Positions 24,827 to 32,446 of a stretch of DNA of 64,000 nt are shown one piece after another. This stretch comes from CAVYUC01 sp963816685. GTDB lineage: Bacteria; Bacteroidota; Bacteroidia; Bacteroidales; Prolixibacteraceae. The first letter of the stretch is position 1; each line of letters opens with the position of its first letter. The notes under the pieces were generated by a model. That model searched no databases, was not told where the DNA came from, and was given only the letters and a program-made list of their open reading frames with translations. The stretch lies in assembly GCA_963816685.1 (NCBI GenBank), contig CAWFMB010000022.1:45999-109998 (forward strand). Reading direction: 5' to 3'. A program made the translations under genes and the position numbers.

Positions 24827-25239
24827 TTAATAATCCTGTTATAGAAATAATCCATTTCTGTTTTAATCTCATCTCGAATTTCGCGACATTTTAATTTAAT
24901 CTCCTCTTTGCTTTTTGAATTTTGATAAGGGTTGTGAAAACCAAGATGCATTTTTCGTTTAAACTTTAAGGGAGGTATTTTTAGTTGTTCTGTAGTGCCG
25001 TCACCAACTGTAATCAGGAAATCAAAATCTAAATGCTTGTATCTTGAAAAATGCTGTGGAACCTGCGGCTGCATATTTATACCTATCTCAGCCATTACCT
25101 CAATTGCAACAGGACTAATATGATTTGAAGGTTCTATTCCGGCTGAATATATTTCAAGTTCCTTATCAAAACTTCGGAGAATGGCTTCGGCCATTTGGCT
25201 GCGACAGGAATTTTGGTTGCTCAAAAAGAAAATCTTCAT
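24805..25239 (-). CDS. Low-molecular-weight phosphatase / ArsC-like protein lacking the catalytic cysteines
   Basis: 144 aa from ATG 25239 (MKIFFLSNQNSCRSQMAEA); an upstream in-frame ATG at 25284 adds 15 residues with no homology. The fold matches LMW-PTP/thioredoxin-coupled arsenate reductases, including SAGIEPSNHISPVAIEVMAEIGI and the HLGFHNPYQ region. However, the nucleophilic Cys of CX5R is Ser (S-N-Q-N-S-C-R), and the two resolving Cys of ArsC (usual ITVCxxxxxxCP) are absent in ITVGDGTTEQLKIP. It is therefore unlikely to be a normal arsenate reductase. No ars genes nearby. Confidence 0.75.
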   Translation of the reverse strand: MKIFFLSNQNSCRSQMAEAILRSFDKELEIYSAGIEPSNHISPVAIEVMAEIGINMQPQVPQHFSRYKHLDFDFLITVGDGTTEQLKIPPLKFKRKMHLGFHNPYQNSKSKEEIKLKCREIRDEIKTEMDYFYNRIIKKEKQPL

Positions 25240-25400
25240 TCCGCATATTTTTTTCGTGAAACTTAATGGGATTAAAATAAACAAAATTTTAAATTTTTAA
25301 AATGCTATTTGACAGTTTAACGGCTGAATTTTAATGTATTGTGGATGTTGTTCAGCATACTTTCAGAACATCTGTAACTTATTTATAAATAATAATGAAT

Positions 25401-25433
25401 TTTGCAGTAAACATGTAAGGATTGTTAAATTTG
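25401..25433 (+). promoter_or_regulatory. Bacteroidota-type promoter of the GH-A lipoprotein gene
   Basis: TTTG at 25401-25404, 21-base spacer, TAAATTTG at 25426-25433. Predicted start of transcription about 25440, 29 bases before the ATG. Confidence 0.65.
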
Positions 25434-25468
25434 ACATTTATAAAAAATAAAAGCTAAACCTGTTTCGA

Positions 25469-27403
25469 ATGAAAATTTTATTTTTCCCTTTTTTGCTGAT
25501 AATCGTGGTGCAGTTTAGTTGCTCCAACATTGAAAATTCCAACGTTTTATTTCATTCAGATTTTGAAAATACTTCAAATGAAAATGCAATTCAGTGGAAA
25601 AAACTAGTTTCCGAAAGTGTTTCTTCAGCTATAATCGAACCAACAAATGATGCACATTCAGGGAAATCTGCATTTAAAATTTCAAGGATATGGGCCGATG
25701 GCTGGTCGATAGCCGGAATTGAAAATGATTCGCTGATTCCACTCGAATCTTCAAAAAAATATCTGCTGAGTTTCTGGTATAAAACTGACAGTATTTTTGA
25801 ATATCCGCTTCCTCTTACTGTTCGGTTTAAAGTAATACGGAAAAATCACGACCCGTTAAATTACAACAAAGACTTTTCGTGGAGCGAAAACAATTGGCAG
25901 CAAAGTTATTTTTTGCTGGAGAATCTGCCGGTGGATGCTGTGAATGTAAGCATCCGGTTTTATACCCGGCACCGGTTAAAAGGCAGCATCATTATCGATG
26001 ATGTTGTCTTTAAGGAAGCAAACCCACAAGTTGTTCGGAATTTTGAAAAATGGCGCCGTCAGGAAATCCCAAATCCGCTGGGGGATGCAAAATCCACTGA
26101 ATTTAAAAGCACCGGCTTTTTTCATCTTCAAAAGGATAACAAAAGATGGTGGCTCATTAAGCCAGACGGTACTGCAACATGGTCAATCGGGACAATGGCA
26201 GCAATGCCAAACAATTCAGGAAATGGCAATGTGGAACTTTATAACTGGTACCAAACCAGGTATGGAGAAAATACATCCGGTTTTGCAAATATGATGTTCG
26301 ATACCTTAAAAAGCTGGGGCTTTAATTCATTTGCCGGCTGGACAAGTGATAATTTTGCAAACATTACCAAACAGCGGTTTAACAACGGAGAAGATTATTT
26401 TCCGATGTTTAGGGTGCTAGGTCTTTCAGCCATGGGAGACGAAAAGGATTATTATGTGATGAACAGTAACGGAGAGACAAAAAAGGGAGAGCATTCGGTG
26501 GTTGATCCTTTCAATCCGCAATGGAGGAAGGAAGCCCGTGAAAAAGCAGAAAAACAAATCCCGGAATACAGGGATGAACCCTGGTTTGCAGGTTGGTATG
26601 CAGACAATGAAATTGAGTTTAATGATTTGTTTAAATTTGTTTGGGCCGAATATTCAGGAAAGGAATTTGTAAGTCAATTGCAAAAAAAATATAAAACAAT
26701 AAATCAGCTTAACAAAACATGGAGTTCTTCTTTTGAAGAATACAACTATTTATCTTTCGAAGAAATTCTTCAGGATAAGCCGGAACCTCAGGATTGGGAT
26801 GACCCGCTTTATAAAGATTTTACTGATTTTGAACGGACAATGATTAAAGAATATATCGGTTTTACTTACAACCTGGTTAAAGAACTGGACCCAAATCATC
26901 TTGTCATTTCAAACCGGCTGAACCTTGGACCAATGGGCGATTTATACCGAACGCTCGATTTGTGGGGTAAATATGATTTAATTTGCATGAATATTTATCC
27001 TGAAAACCTGTTGTTTGGCTTTTCTCCCGGTGAATTGGAATTAATGAAAAGACTTTATGAAGGTACCGGAAAACCTGTTATTATTGGCGAGTGGAGTGTT
27101 CCTGCAATTAGTGAAAAATTGTATGGATTTGGAACAGATATTTATAACCGGCCACTCGACTGGAGTTGGCCTCAGGTTGTCCGCAATCAGACAGAAAGGG
27201 GAGAAGTATATCGCATCTGTATGAATCAGTTGGCGTCAATGGATTTTATTGTAGGGGCTGGCTGGTTTAAACCAATTGATGTGAATTCACCAACCCGACG
27301 CGCAAACCGGGGTTTGATTGACGGAGATTTTCAGCCTTACAACGAAATGATTAAAGCAATTAAAGAAACAAACTTCAACATTCAGCAAAAACTTAATTTG
27401 TAA
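25469..27403 (+). CDS. Clan GH-A glycoside hydrolase-like lipoprotein with N-terminal CBM-like domain
   Basis: 644 aa, lipobox VVQFSC. Residues about 25-190 form a beta-sandwich of carbohydrate-binding type (VLFHSDFEN start, GSIIIDDVVFKE end). The rest is a TIM barrel opening FFHLQKDNKRWWLIKPDG. Putative acid/base Glu is in GWYADNEIEF (about 380), the nucleophile in VIIGEWSVPA (about 541), the clan GH-A order. The layout recalls GH42/GH50/GH86 agarase or galactosidase-like enzymes, but I cannot place the family. Surface-anchored; fits polysaccharide use by the upstream genes. Has its own promoter. Confidence 0.78.
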   Translation: MKILFFPFLLIIVVQFSCSNIENSNVLFHSDFENTSNENAIQWKKLVSESVSSAIIEPTNDAHSGKSAFKISRIWADGWSIAGIENDSLIPLESSKKYLLSFWYKTDSIFEYPLPLTVRFKVIRKNHDPLNYNKDFSWSENNWQQSYFLLENLPVDAVNVSIRFYTRHRLKGSIIIDDVVFKEANPQVVRNFEKWRRQEIPNPLGDAKSTEFKSTGFFHLQKDNKRWWLIKPDGTATWSIGTMAAMPNNSGNGNVELYNWYQTRYGENTSGFANMMFDTLKSWGFNSFAGWTSDNFANITKQRFNNGEDYFPMFRVLGLSAMGDEKDYYVMNSNGETKKGEHSVVDPFNPQWRKEAREKAEKQIPEYRDEPWFAGWYADNEIEFNDLFKFVWAEYSGKEFVSQLQKKYKTINQLNKTWSSSFEEYNYLSFEEILQDKPEPQDWDDPLYKDFTDFERTMIKEYIGFTYNLVKELDPNHLVISNRLNLGPMGDLYRTLDLWGKYDLICMNIYPENLLFGFSPGELELMKRLYEGTGKPVIIGEWSVPAISEKLYGFGTDIYNRPLDWSWPQVVRNQTERGEVYRICMNQLASMDFIVGAGWFKPIDVNSPTRRANRGLIDGDFQPYNEMIKAIKETNFNIQQKLNL

Positions 27404-27537
27404 CCCACGGTTAAATAATTCAGGATTATTGACAGAAATGACCAAATGACTGAACTTCAGGCCAAAGCAGTATGTTTTGTATTTTATTGAATTTCAGCAC
27501 AAAAAAAGAAAAATGAATTATATTTTTTTTTAAAAAC

Positions 27538-27569
27538 TTTGAGTATTAGGGCGTAATTGCCTATTTTCG
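27538..27569 (+). promoter_or_regulatory. Likely promoter of the DUF349 gene
   Basis: TTTG at 27538-27541, 20-base spacer, TATTTTCG at 27562-27569 (one mismatch to TAnnTTTG). Predicted leader of about 45 bases. Confidence 0.5.
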
Positions 27570-27622
27570 TAGTCTGAAAAATTATGTACACCATTTGATT
27601 AATGGTATTTAAAATTTTGTAA

Positions 27623-30277
27623 ATGGAACCTAAAGATCTTAAAAACTCGGAAGAGTTAAAAAGTACGCAGAAAGCTGACCTTGAAAATTCTGAAAAGAAG
27701 GATGATTCAAAAAAGGAAGTGAAAAAGGAGAAAACTGATAATAAGGAAACAACGGCAACAGGAAATGTTTCTGAAGAATCAGAAGTTCAACCCGATAAAA
27801 TTTCCGAAATAGAAAAAGCTGAAAAGTCAGTAGCGGAAAAACCTGTAAATAAACCTGCAGAAGAAGCTCCGGAAGATAAAACTGAAACATCAAAACAAGT
27901 AGAAGCAACAGAAACAAACGAGTCAGCAACATCTCCGCAATCTAAAACAGAAGAAGTCCCTGTTGAGGATGAACCGGAAAAAACCGCTGTGAACAAAACA
28001 TCTTCCGAAGAAATAACTGCAAATAAGGGAACAGAAGATCCTGAAGTTTCAGAAGAAATAAAACCTGAACCGGTTACAAAATCAATAAAAGAAAAAAAAG
28101 CAGAAGTTATAAACGAAACAGCTGCCAAAACCCCGAAAGAGGAAGTGCCTGTTGAAAATAAGCAGGATGAAACAGTTGAGGATAAAACTTCTTCCGAAGA
28201 AAAAACTGCAAATGAAGTAACTGAAGATACTGAAGTTTCAGAAGAAATAAAACCTGAACCGGTTACAAAATCAATAAAAGAAAAGGAAGCAGAAATTATA
28301 AACGAAACAGCTGCCAAAACCCCGAAAGAGGAAGTGCCTGTTGAAAATAAGCAGGAAGAAACAGTTGAGGATAAAACATCTTCCGAAGAAAAAACTGTAA
28401 ATGAAGCAACTGAAGATCCTGAAGTTTCAGAAGAAATAAAACCTGAACCGGTTGCAAAATCAGCAGATAAAACCAAAGATGAAGAACCGGTTGAACCTGC
28501 AGCCAAACCTGAAAAAGAACAAAAAATTGTAATTCATAAAAAAGAGAAAACAGATTATTCTAAATTATCTGAAGTAGAGCTTGTAAATGCCTTAAAAGAG
28601 GTTTTGGACAAAAACGAAGAAGAAGATATTAAAGATGAAGTTGATAATATTAAAGCGGCTTTTTACAAACTAATCAATGAAAATGAAGAAGAACAGAAAA
28701 AAGAATTTATAAAAGAAGGGGGTAATGAAGAAGAATTCGAACCAATGGAAAATCCTTACGAACGGGATATTAAGGATTTACTGAAAAGATACCGCCAAAT
28801 CAGGATTGATTACAATAAAAAGTTTGAACACGAAAAAGAAAAAAATCTGGAGTTGAAATACCAGATTATTGAAGAAATAAAAGGCCTGATTAACAAAGAA
28901 GAATCGATTAACAAAACATTTAACGATTTCAGGGATTTACAGCAGCAATGGCGCGAAATTGGTTTGGTACCCCAGTCGAAAATGAAAGATTTATGGGAAA
29001 ACTATCATTTTCATGTAGAGAATTTTTACGATTACATTAAAATCAACAAAGAGCTGCGTGATCTTGATCTGAAGAAAAATCTTGAAATGAAGATTAAATT
29101 GTGTGAACAGGCCGAAGAACTTTTGCTGGAACCAAACACAATTAAAGCCTTCAATTCTCTCCAGAAATTACATGAAAGATGGCGCGAAATTGGCCCTGTA
29201 CCAAGGGAAAATAAAGATGATTTGTGGGAAAGATTCAAGGCATCAACTGCAAAAATCAATAAAAAACACCAGGAATATTTTGAAGATCGTAAAACAGAAC
29301 AAAAGAAAAACCTTGAAGCTAAAAAGGCCCTTTGTGAACAGGTAGAGGAGATAAACGATCTCGATTTGGAGAATCATAAGGATTGGGATGATAAATCAAG
29401 AGAGGTTGTAAATCTTCAAAAAATGTGGCGGACAATTGGTTTTGCACCTCGCAAAGACAACAACAAAATTTATGATCGTTTCAGGAAAGCCTGCGACACA
29501 TTTTTTGATACCAAACGTGATTTCTACTCGAAAAATAAAGAACTTCAGCAAAATAACCTGCAAATGAAAATAGATTTGTGTGTGCAGGCCGAATCGCTGA
29601 AAGACAGCACCGAATGGAGAAAAGCAACTCAGGATTTTATAAACATTCAAAAACAATGGAAAGAAATTGGCCCTGTTCCGCGCAAACAATCCGATCTTAT
29701 CTGGAAACGTTTTAGGGCTGCCTGTGATTATTTTTTCGATAAAAAAGCAGACCATTTTTCAAATATCGATTCAGAGCAGGTGGATAATCTGAAGAAAAAA
29801 GAACAACTGATAAACGATGTTGAAAATTTCAAATCGACCGGCGATGTCAATAAAAACCTCAATCTTTTAAAAGATTACCAGCGGCGCTGGACAGAAATCG
29901 GACATGTGCCAATTAAAAAGAAAGACGAAGTTCAAAAGCAGTTCAGAGAAGCCATCAATAAATTATACGATGATTTAAACCTGGATGAAACAAAACGTAA
30001 TTTATTGAAATTCAGAACAAAAATGACTTCGTTTTCTGAATCATCGCGCGGCCAGAATAAAATGAGGCTTGAACGCGATAAATACATGAATAAACTGAAA
30101 CAGCTGGAAAACGACCTTGTTTTACTTGACAACAATATTGGTTTTTTTGCCAAATCGAAAAATGCCGAATCACTAATTGAAGATGTCAATAAAAAGATTG
30201 AACAAACACGGGAGAAAATTGAATTTATGAAAAACAAGATCAGGGTGATCGATGAAATGGATCCATCTGATGAATAA
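27623..30277 (+). CDS. DUF349 repeat protein with long acidic repetitive N-terminus
   Basis: 884 aa. Residues 1-310 are low-complexity, rich in Glu, Lys, Pro and Thr, and include near-identical 63-residue repeats (KTSSEEKTxNE..VSEEIKPEPV). From about 370 there are five or more DUF349 units, each with a W-[RK]-x-I-G-x-[VA]-P core such as QWREIGLVP, RWREIGPVP and QWKEIGPVP, forming helical repeats. No signal peptide. DUF349 proteins are common in Bacteroidota and Actinobacteria but have no agreed function. Own promoter upstream and strong terminator downstream, so monocistronic. Confidence 0.9.
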   Translation: MEPKDLKNSEELKSTQKADLENSEKKDDSKKEVKKEKTDNKETTATGNVSEESEVQPDKISEIEKAEKSVAEKPVNKPAEEAPEDKTETSKQVEATETNESATSPQSKTEEVPVEDEPEKTAVNKTSSEEITANKGTEDPEVSEEIKPEPVTKSIKEKKAEVINETAAKTPKEEVPVENKQDETVEDKTSSEEKTANEVTEDTEVSEEIKPEPVTKSIKEKEAEIINETAAKTPKEEVPVENKQEETVEDKTSSEEKTVNEATEDPEVSEEIKPEPVAKSADKTKDEEPVEPAAKPEKEQKIVIHKKEKTDYSKLSEVELVNALKEVLDKNEEEDIKDEVDNIKAAFYKLINENEEEQKKEFIKEGGNEEEFEPMENPYERDIKDLLKRYRQIRIDYNKKFEHEKEKNLELKYQIIEEIKGLINKEESINKTFNDFRDLQQQWREIGLVPQSKMKDLWENYHFHVENFYDYIKINKELRDLDLKKNLEMKIKLCEQAEELLLEPNTIKAFNSLQKLHERWREIGPVPRENKDDLWERFKASTAKINKKHQEYFEDRKTEQKKNLEAKKALCEQVEEINDLDLENHKDWDDKSREVVNLQKMWRTIGFAPRKDNNKIYDRFRKACDTFFDTKRDFYSKNKELQQNNLQMKIDLCVQAESLKDSTEWRKATQDFINIQKQWKEIGPVPRKQSDLIWKRFRAACDYFFDKKADHFSNIDSEQVDNLKKKEQLINDVENFKSTGDVNKNLNLLKDYQRRWTEIGHVPIKKKDEVQKQFREAINKLYDDLNLDETKRNLLKFRTKMTSFSESSRGQNKMRLERDKYMNKLKQLENDLVLLDNNIGFFAKSKNAESLIEDVNKKIEQTREKIEFMKNKIRVIDEMDPSDE
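28001..28483 (+). repeat. Tandem 189-base repeats in the DUF349 gene
   Basis: The marker TCTTCCGAAG occurs at 28001, 28190 and 28379, exactly 189 bases (63 codons) apart. Units one and two are nearly identical over their whole length; unit three diverges after about 28460. The in-frame unit makes copy number free to vary without breaking the gene. Confidence 0.88.
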
Positions 30278-30282
30278 TACAG

Positions 30283-30307
30283 AGCCGGTTTTATACCGGC
30301 TTTTTTA
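30283..30307 (+). terminator. Terminator of the DUF349 gene
   Basis: Stem AGCCGGT / ACCGGCT with loop TTTAT followed by a T run. The T run overlaps the last codon of the convergent S24 repressor gene. Confidence 0.85.
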
Positions 30308-31024
30308 TGCTTCAATTTCAAAACTGTTAAGCGTTTCAAACTGCCAGATTTCAAGCACCTGCACGATAAGTATTTCGTATGGCGAGTAATTGCGGTTGGT
30401 AGAAACCAGTAACAATTTACCTTCATTCAAACGGTTGTATACCAACTTGAAAACAATTCCTTCGTCTTTTGTAACCACAATGCATGCTTTACCATCTTTT
30501 ATTTGCGCCCAGTTTTCGATGTACGAACAGGTAACCCACGATCCTTCCGATACCGGCAACATGGAATCGCCCTGAATTTGAAAGCTTCTGTAGGTTTTGT
30601 TTTCAGAAAGAAAAGGCAGCCTGAATTTTGGCAGCGAAGAGATAAAACCGATATCTCCATAACTTGAAGTATATCCGGCCTGCGCTTTTACAGGTACCAT
30701 TTCAATATTTTCACGGCCTTTATTATCAACAGAAATAGTTAACAGACGCAATCTATTTCCGGTTACATCCACATCAAATCCCTTTTCAATTTGCGACAAT
30801 TGAAATTCTGAAAGTGCATCAAGTTTATATTTTATCAACGCATCGAGAGATACATTGAAGTATTCAGATATTTTTATCAGTGTCTTAAACGGCGGCTGAA
30901 CATTTTTTTCATATCCTGAAAGCGTAGTTCGTGTTAAATCCAGTTCGGCAGCTAAATCCACCTGTGATTTATTCCGCCTTTTTCTTAAGAATTTAAGGTT
31001 TTCCGGAAAGTACATTTTTTTCAA
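30305..31024 (-). CDS. XRE-S24 (LexA/CI-like) self-cleaving transcriptional repressor
   Basis: 239 aa. N-terminal Xre-type HTH (about 8-62: LRKRRNKSQVDLAAELDLTRTTLSGYE), then an S24 peptidase domain with a likely Ala116-Gly117 cleavage bond (KAQAGY), catalytic S154 (GDSM) and K193 (VFKLV). In this class RecA-stimulated self-cleavage lifts repression after DNA damage. It is divergent from dinB with 127 bases between, holding a 12-bp inverted repeat that is the natural operator candidate. Probably the local SOS-like switch of the dinB-dnaE unit and perhaps umuDC. Confidence 0.9.
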   Translation of the reverse strand: MKKMYFPENLKFLRKRRNKSQVDLAAELDLTRTTLSGYEKNVQPPFKTLIKISEYFNVSLDALIKYKLDALSEFQLSQIEKGFDVDVTGNRLRLLTISVDNKGRENIEMVPVKAQAGYTSSYGDIGFISSLPKFRLPFLSENKTYRSFQIQGDSMLPVSEGSWVTCSYIENWAQIKDGKACIVVTKDEGIVFKLVYNRLNEGKLLLVSTNRNYSPYEILIVQVLEIWQFETLNSFEIEA

Positions 31025-31105
31025 TTTTTAATTGTCTGTTTACCATTACATTTAAAATCAAGTGAAAATATTTCAAGATTTACTATTTCCAAATATAATA
31101 TATTT

Positions 31106-31145
31106 TGACTATATTATTGACAATTATTTGACGATAATATAGTCA
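31106..31145. promoter_or_regulatory. 12-bp inverted repeat, candidate S24-repressor operator
   Basis: TGACTATATTAT at 31106-31117 and its exact reverse complement ATAATATAGTCA at 31134-31145, 16 bases apart, ending six bases before the dinB ATG. Two extra TTGAC half-motifs lie in the spacer. A bound dimer or tetramer here would block dinB transcription or initiation. Repeat seen; role inferred from the divergent S24 repressor. Confidence 0.6.
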
Positions 31146-31151
31146 CATTGA

Positions 31152-32366
31152 ATGAGCAGACATATTTTACATCTGGATTTGGATACATTTTTTGTTTCCT
31201 GTGAGCGGTTGCTCGACAGGCGGTTAAACAATATGCCGGTTCTTATAGGCGGAACCGGCGACAGGGGAGTGGTGGCATCGTGCAGTTACGAAACCCGCAG
31301 ATACGGAGTTCATTCGGGAATGCCTATGAAAATGGCCCGGATTTTATGTCCGCAGGCAATAATAATTCGCGGCAACAGCACGGTTTACAGCAAATTTTCT
31401 GATATGATAACTGAAATTATAAAGGAAGGTGCACCTCTTTTCGAAAAGGCATCAATCGATGAATTTTATGTTGATGTGAGCGGAATGGATCGGTTTTTTG
31501 GCACCTATCAGTGGGCAAAGGAGTTACGCGAAAAAATTATTCATGAAACAATGTTACCCATTTCCTTTGCGCTTTCAGTAAATAAAACCGTTTCAAAAGT
31601 TGGAACAGGCGAAGCAAAACCAAACAATTACATGAATGTTCCGGATGGTTCTGAAAAAGGATTTCTGGCGCCGCTTTCAGTAAAAAAAATCCCAATGGTA
31701 GGTGACCAGACTTACCGCCTGCTGCGGAGTATGGGAGTTGAAAAGGTAAAAACAGTACAGGAAATGCCGGTGGAAATGATGGAAAGTGTCCTTGGGAAAA
31801 ATGGTGTTTCACTATGGAAAAAAGCCCAGGGTGTTGATAATTCACCAATCATTGCATGGCATGAGCGAAAATCGATTTCTATGGAACGTACATTTGAACA
31901 GGATACTACGGATGTGCATAAAGTGAGAACCATTTTAATGTCGATGGCTGACAACCTTGCATTTCAATTGCGAAGCGGCAACAAACTCACAGCCTGTGTT
32001 ACAGTTAAAATCAGGTATGCCGATTTTCAGACTTACAGCAAACAACGTAAAATCCCATACACTTCCCTGGATCATACACTTGTGGAAACAACGCTCGATC
32101 TGTTCAACTCACTTTACGACAGGCGTGTTCTCATTCGTTTAATTGGGGTACGGCTGAGTAATCTGGTGGGAGGAAGTTACCAAATCAGATTATTCGAAGA
32201 TTCTGAAAAACTGATTCGGCTATATCAGTCGATGGATCGGATTCGCAACCGTTTTGGCGCTCAGGCAGTGCAGCGGGCAGCAACAATGGATATAAAAAGT
32301 ATCGCATCAACCGGCAATCCGTTTAATGGTCAGCCGCCTGTAATACCTGCCCACAGAAGAAGTTAA
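31152..32366 (+). CDS. dinB: DNA polymerase IV (Y-family, DinB)
   Basis: 404 aa. HLDLDTFFVSCERL near residue 6 and SIDEFYVDVSG near 103 carry the metal-binding acidic residues of Y-family polymerases; helix-hairpin-helix KIPMVGDQTYRLLRSMGV follows near 180 and the little-finger domain ends the protein. No clear C-terminal beta-clamp pentapeptide is obvious. It performs low-fidelity lesion bypass. Located after a candidate S24 operator and 80 bases before a second DnaE gene, so a mutagenesis cassette is likely. Confidence 0.93.
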   Translation: MSRHILHLDLDTFFVSCERLLDRRLNNMPVLIGGTGDRGVVASCSYETRRYGVHSGMPMKMARILCPQAIIIRGNSTVYSKFSDMITEIIKEGAPLFEKASIDEFYVDVSGMDRFFGTYQWAKELREKIIHETMLPISFALSVNKTVSKVGTGEAKPNNYMNVPDGSEKGFLAPLSVKKIPMVGDQTYRLLRSMGVEKVKTVQEMPVEMMESVLGKNGVSLWKKAQGVDNSPIIAWHERKSISMERTFEQDTTDVHKVRTILMSMADNLAFQLRSGNKLTACVTVKIRYADFQTYSKQRKIPYTSLDHTLVETTLDLFNSLYDRRVLIRLIGVRLSNLVGGSYQIRLFEDSEKLIRLYQSMDRIRNRFGAQAVQRAATMDIKSIASTGNPFNGQPPVIPAHRRS

Positions 32367-32390
32367 CAGCCATAACAATTAAACAATTTA

Positions 32391-32438
32391 ACAGTTTCAC
32401 AATTTCACAATTTTACAGTTTCACAATTTCACAATTTT
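32391..32438 (+). repeat. Perfect 24-base tandem duplication between dinB and dnaE
   Basis: ACAGTTTCACAATTTCACAATTTT occurs twice head to tail (32391-32414, 32415-32438), itself made of TTTCACAA-like 8-9-mers; less perfect copies extend to 32373 on the left. It fills most of the 80-base dinB-dnaE spacer. Confidence 0.85.
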
Positions 32439-32446
32439 CAAATTTC

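Noticed and set aside
24805..25239. Arsenic resistance locus
   Set aside because: The ArsC-like protein lacks its cysteines and no arsR, arsB or acr3 is adjacent.
9027..27403. A classical polysaccharide utilisation locus
   Set aside because: No SusC/SusD pair or HTCS regulator is present; enzymes are scattered among unrelated genes.
28001..28483. CRISPR array
   Set aside because: Repeats are 189 bases, contiguous, in frame and coding, without spacers.
27787..28506. 239-residue minus-strand open frame opposite the DUF349 repeats
   Set aside because: It is the mirror of a Glu/Lys-rich repetitive gene, giving only Ser/Val-rich low-complexity sequence.
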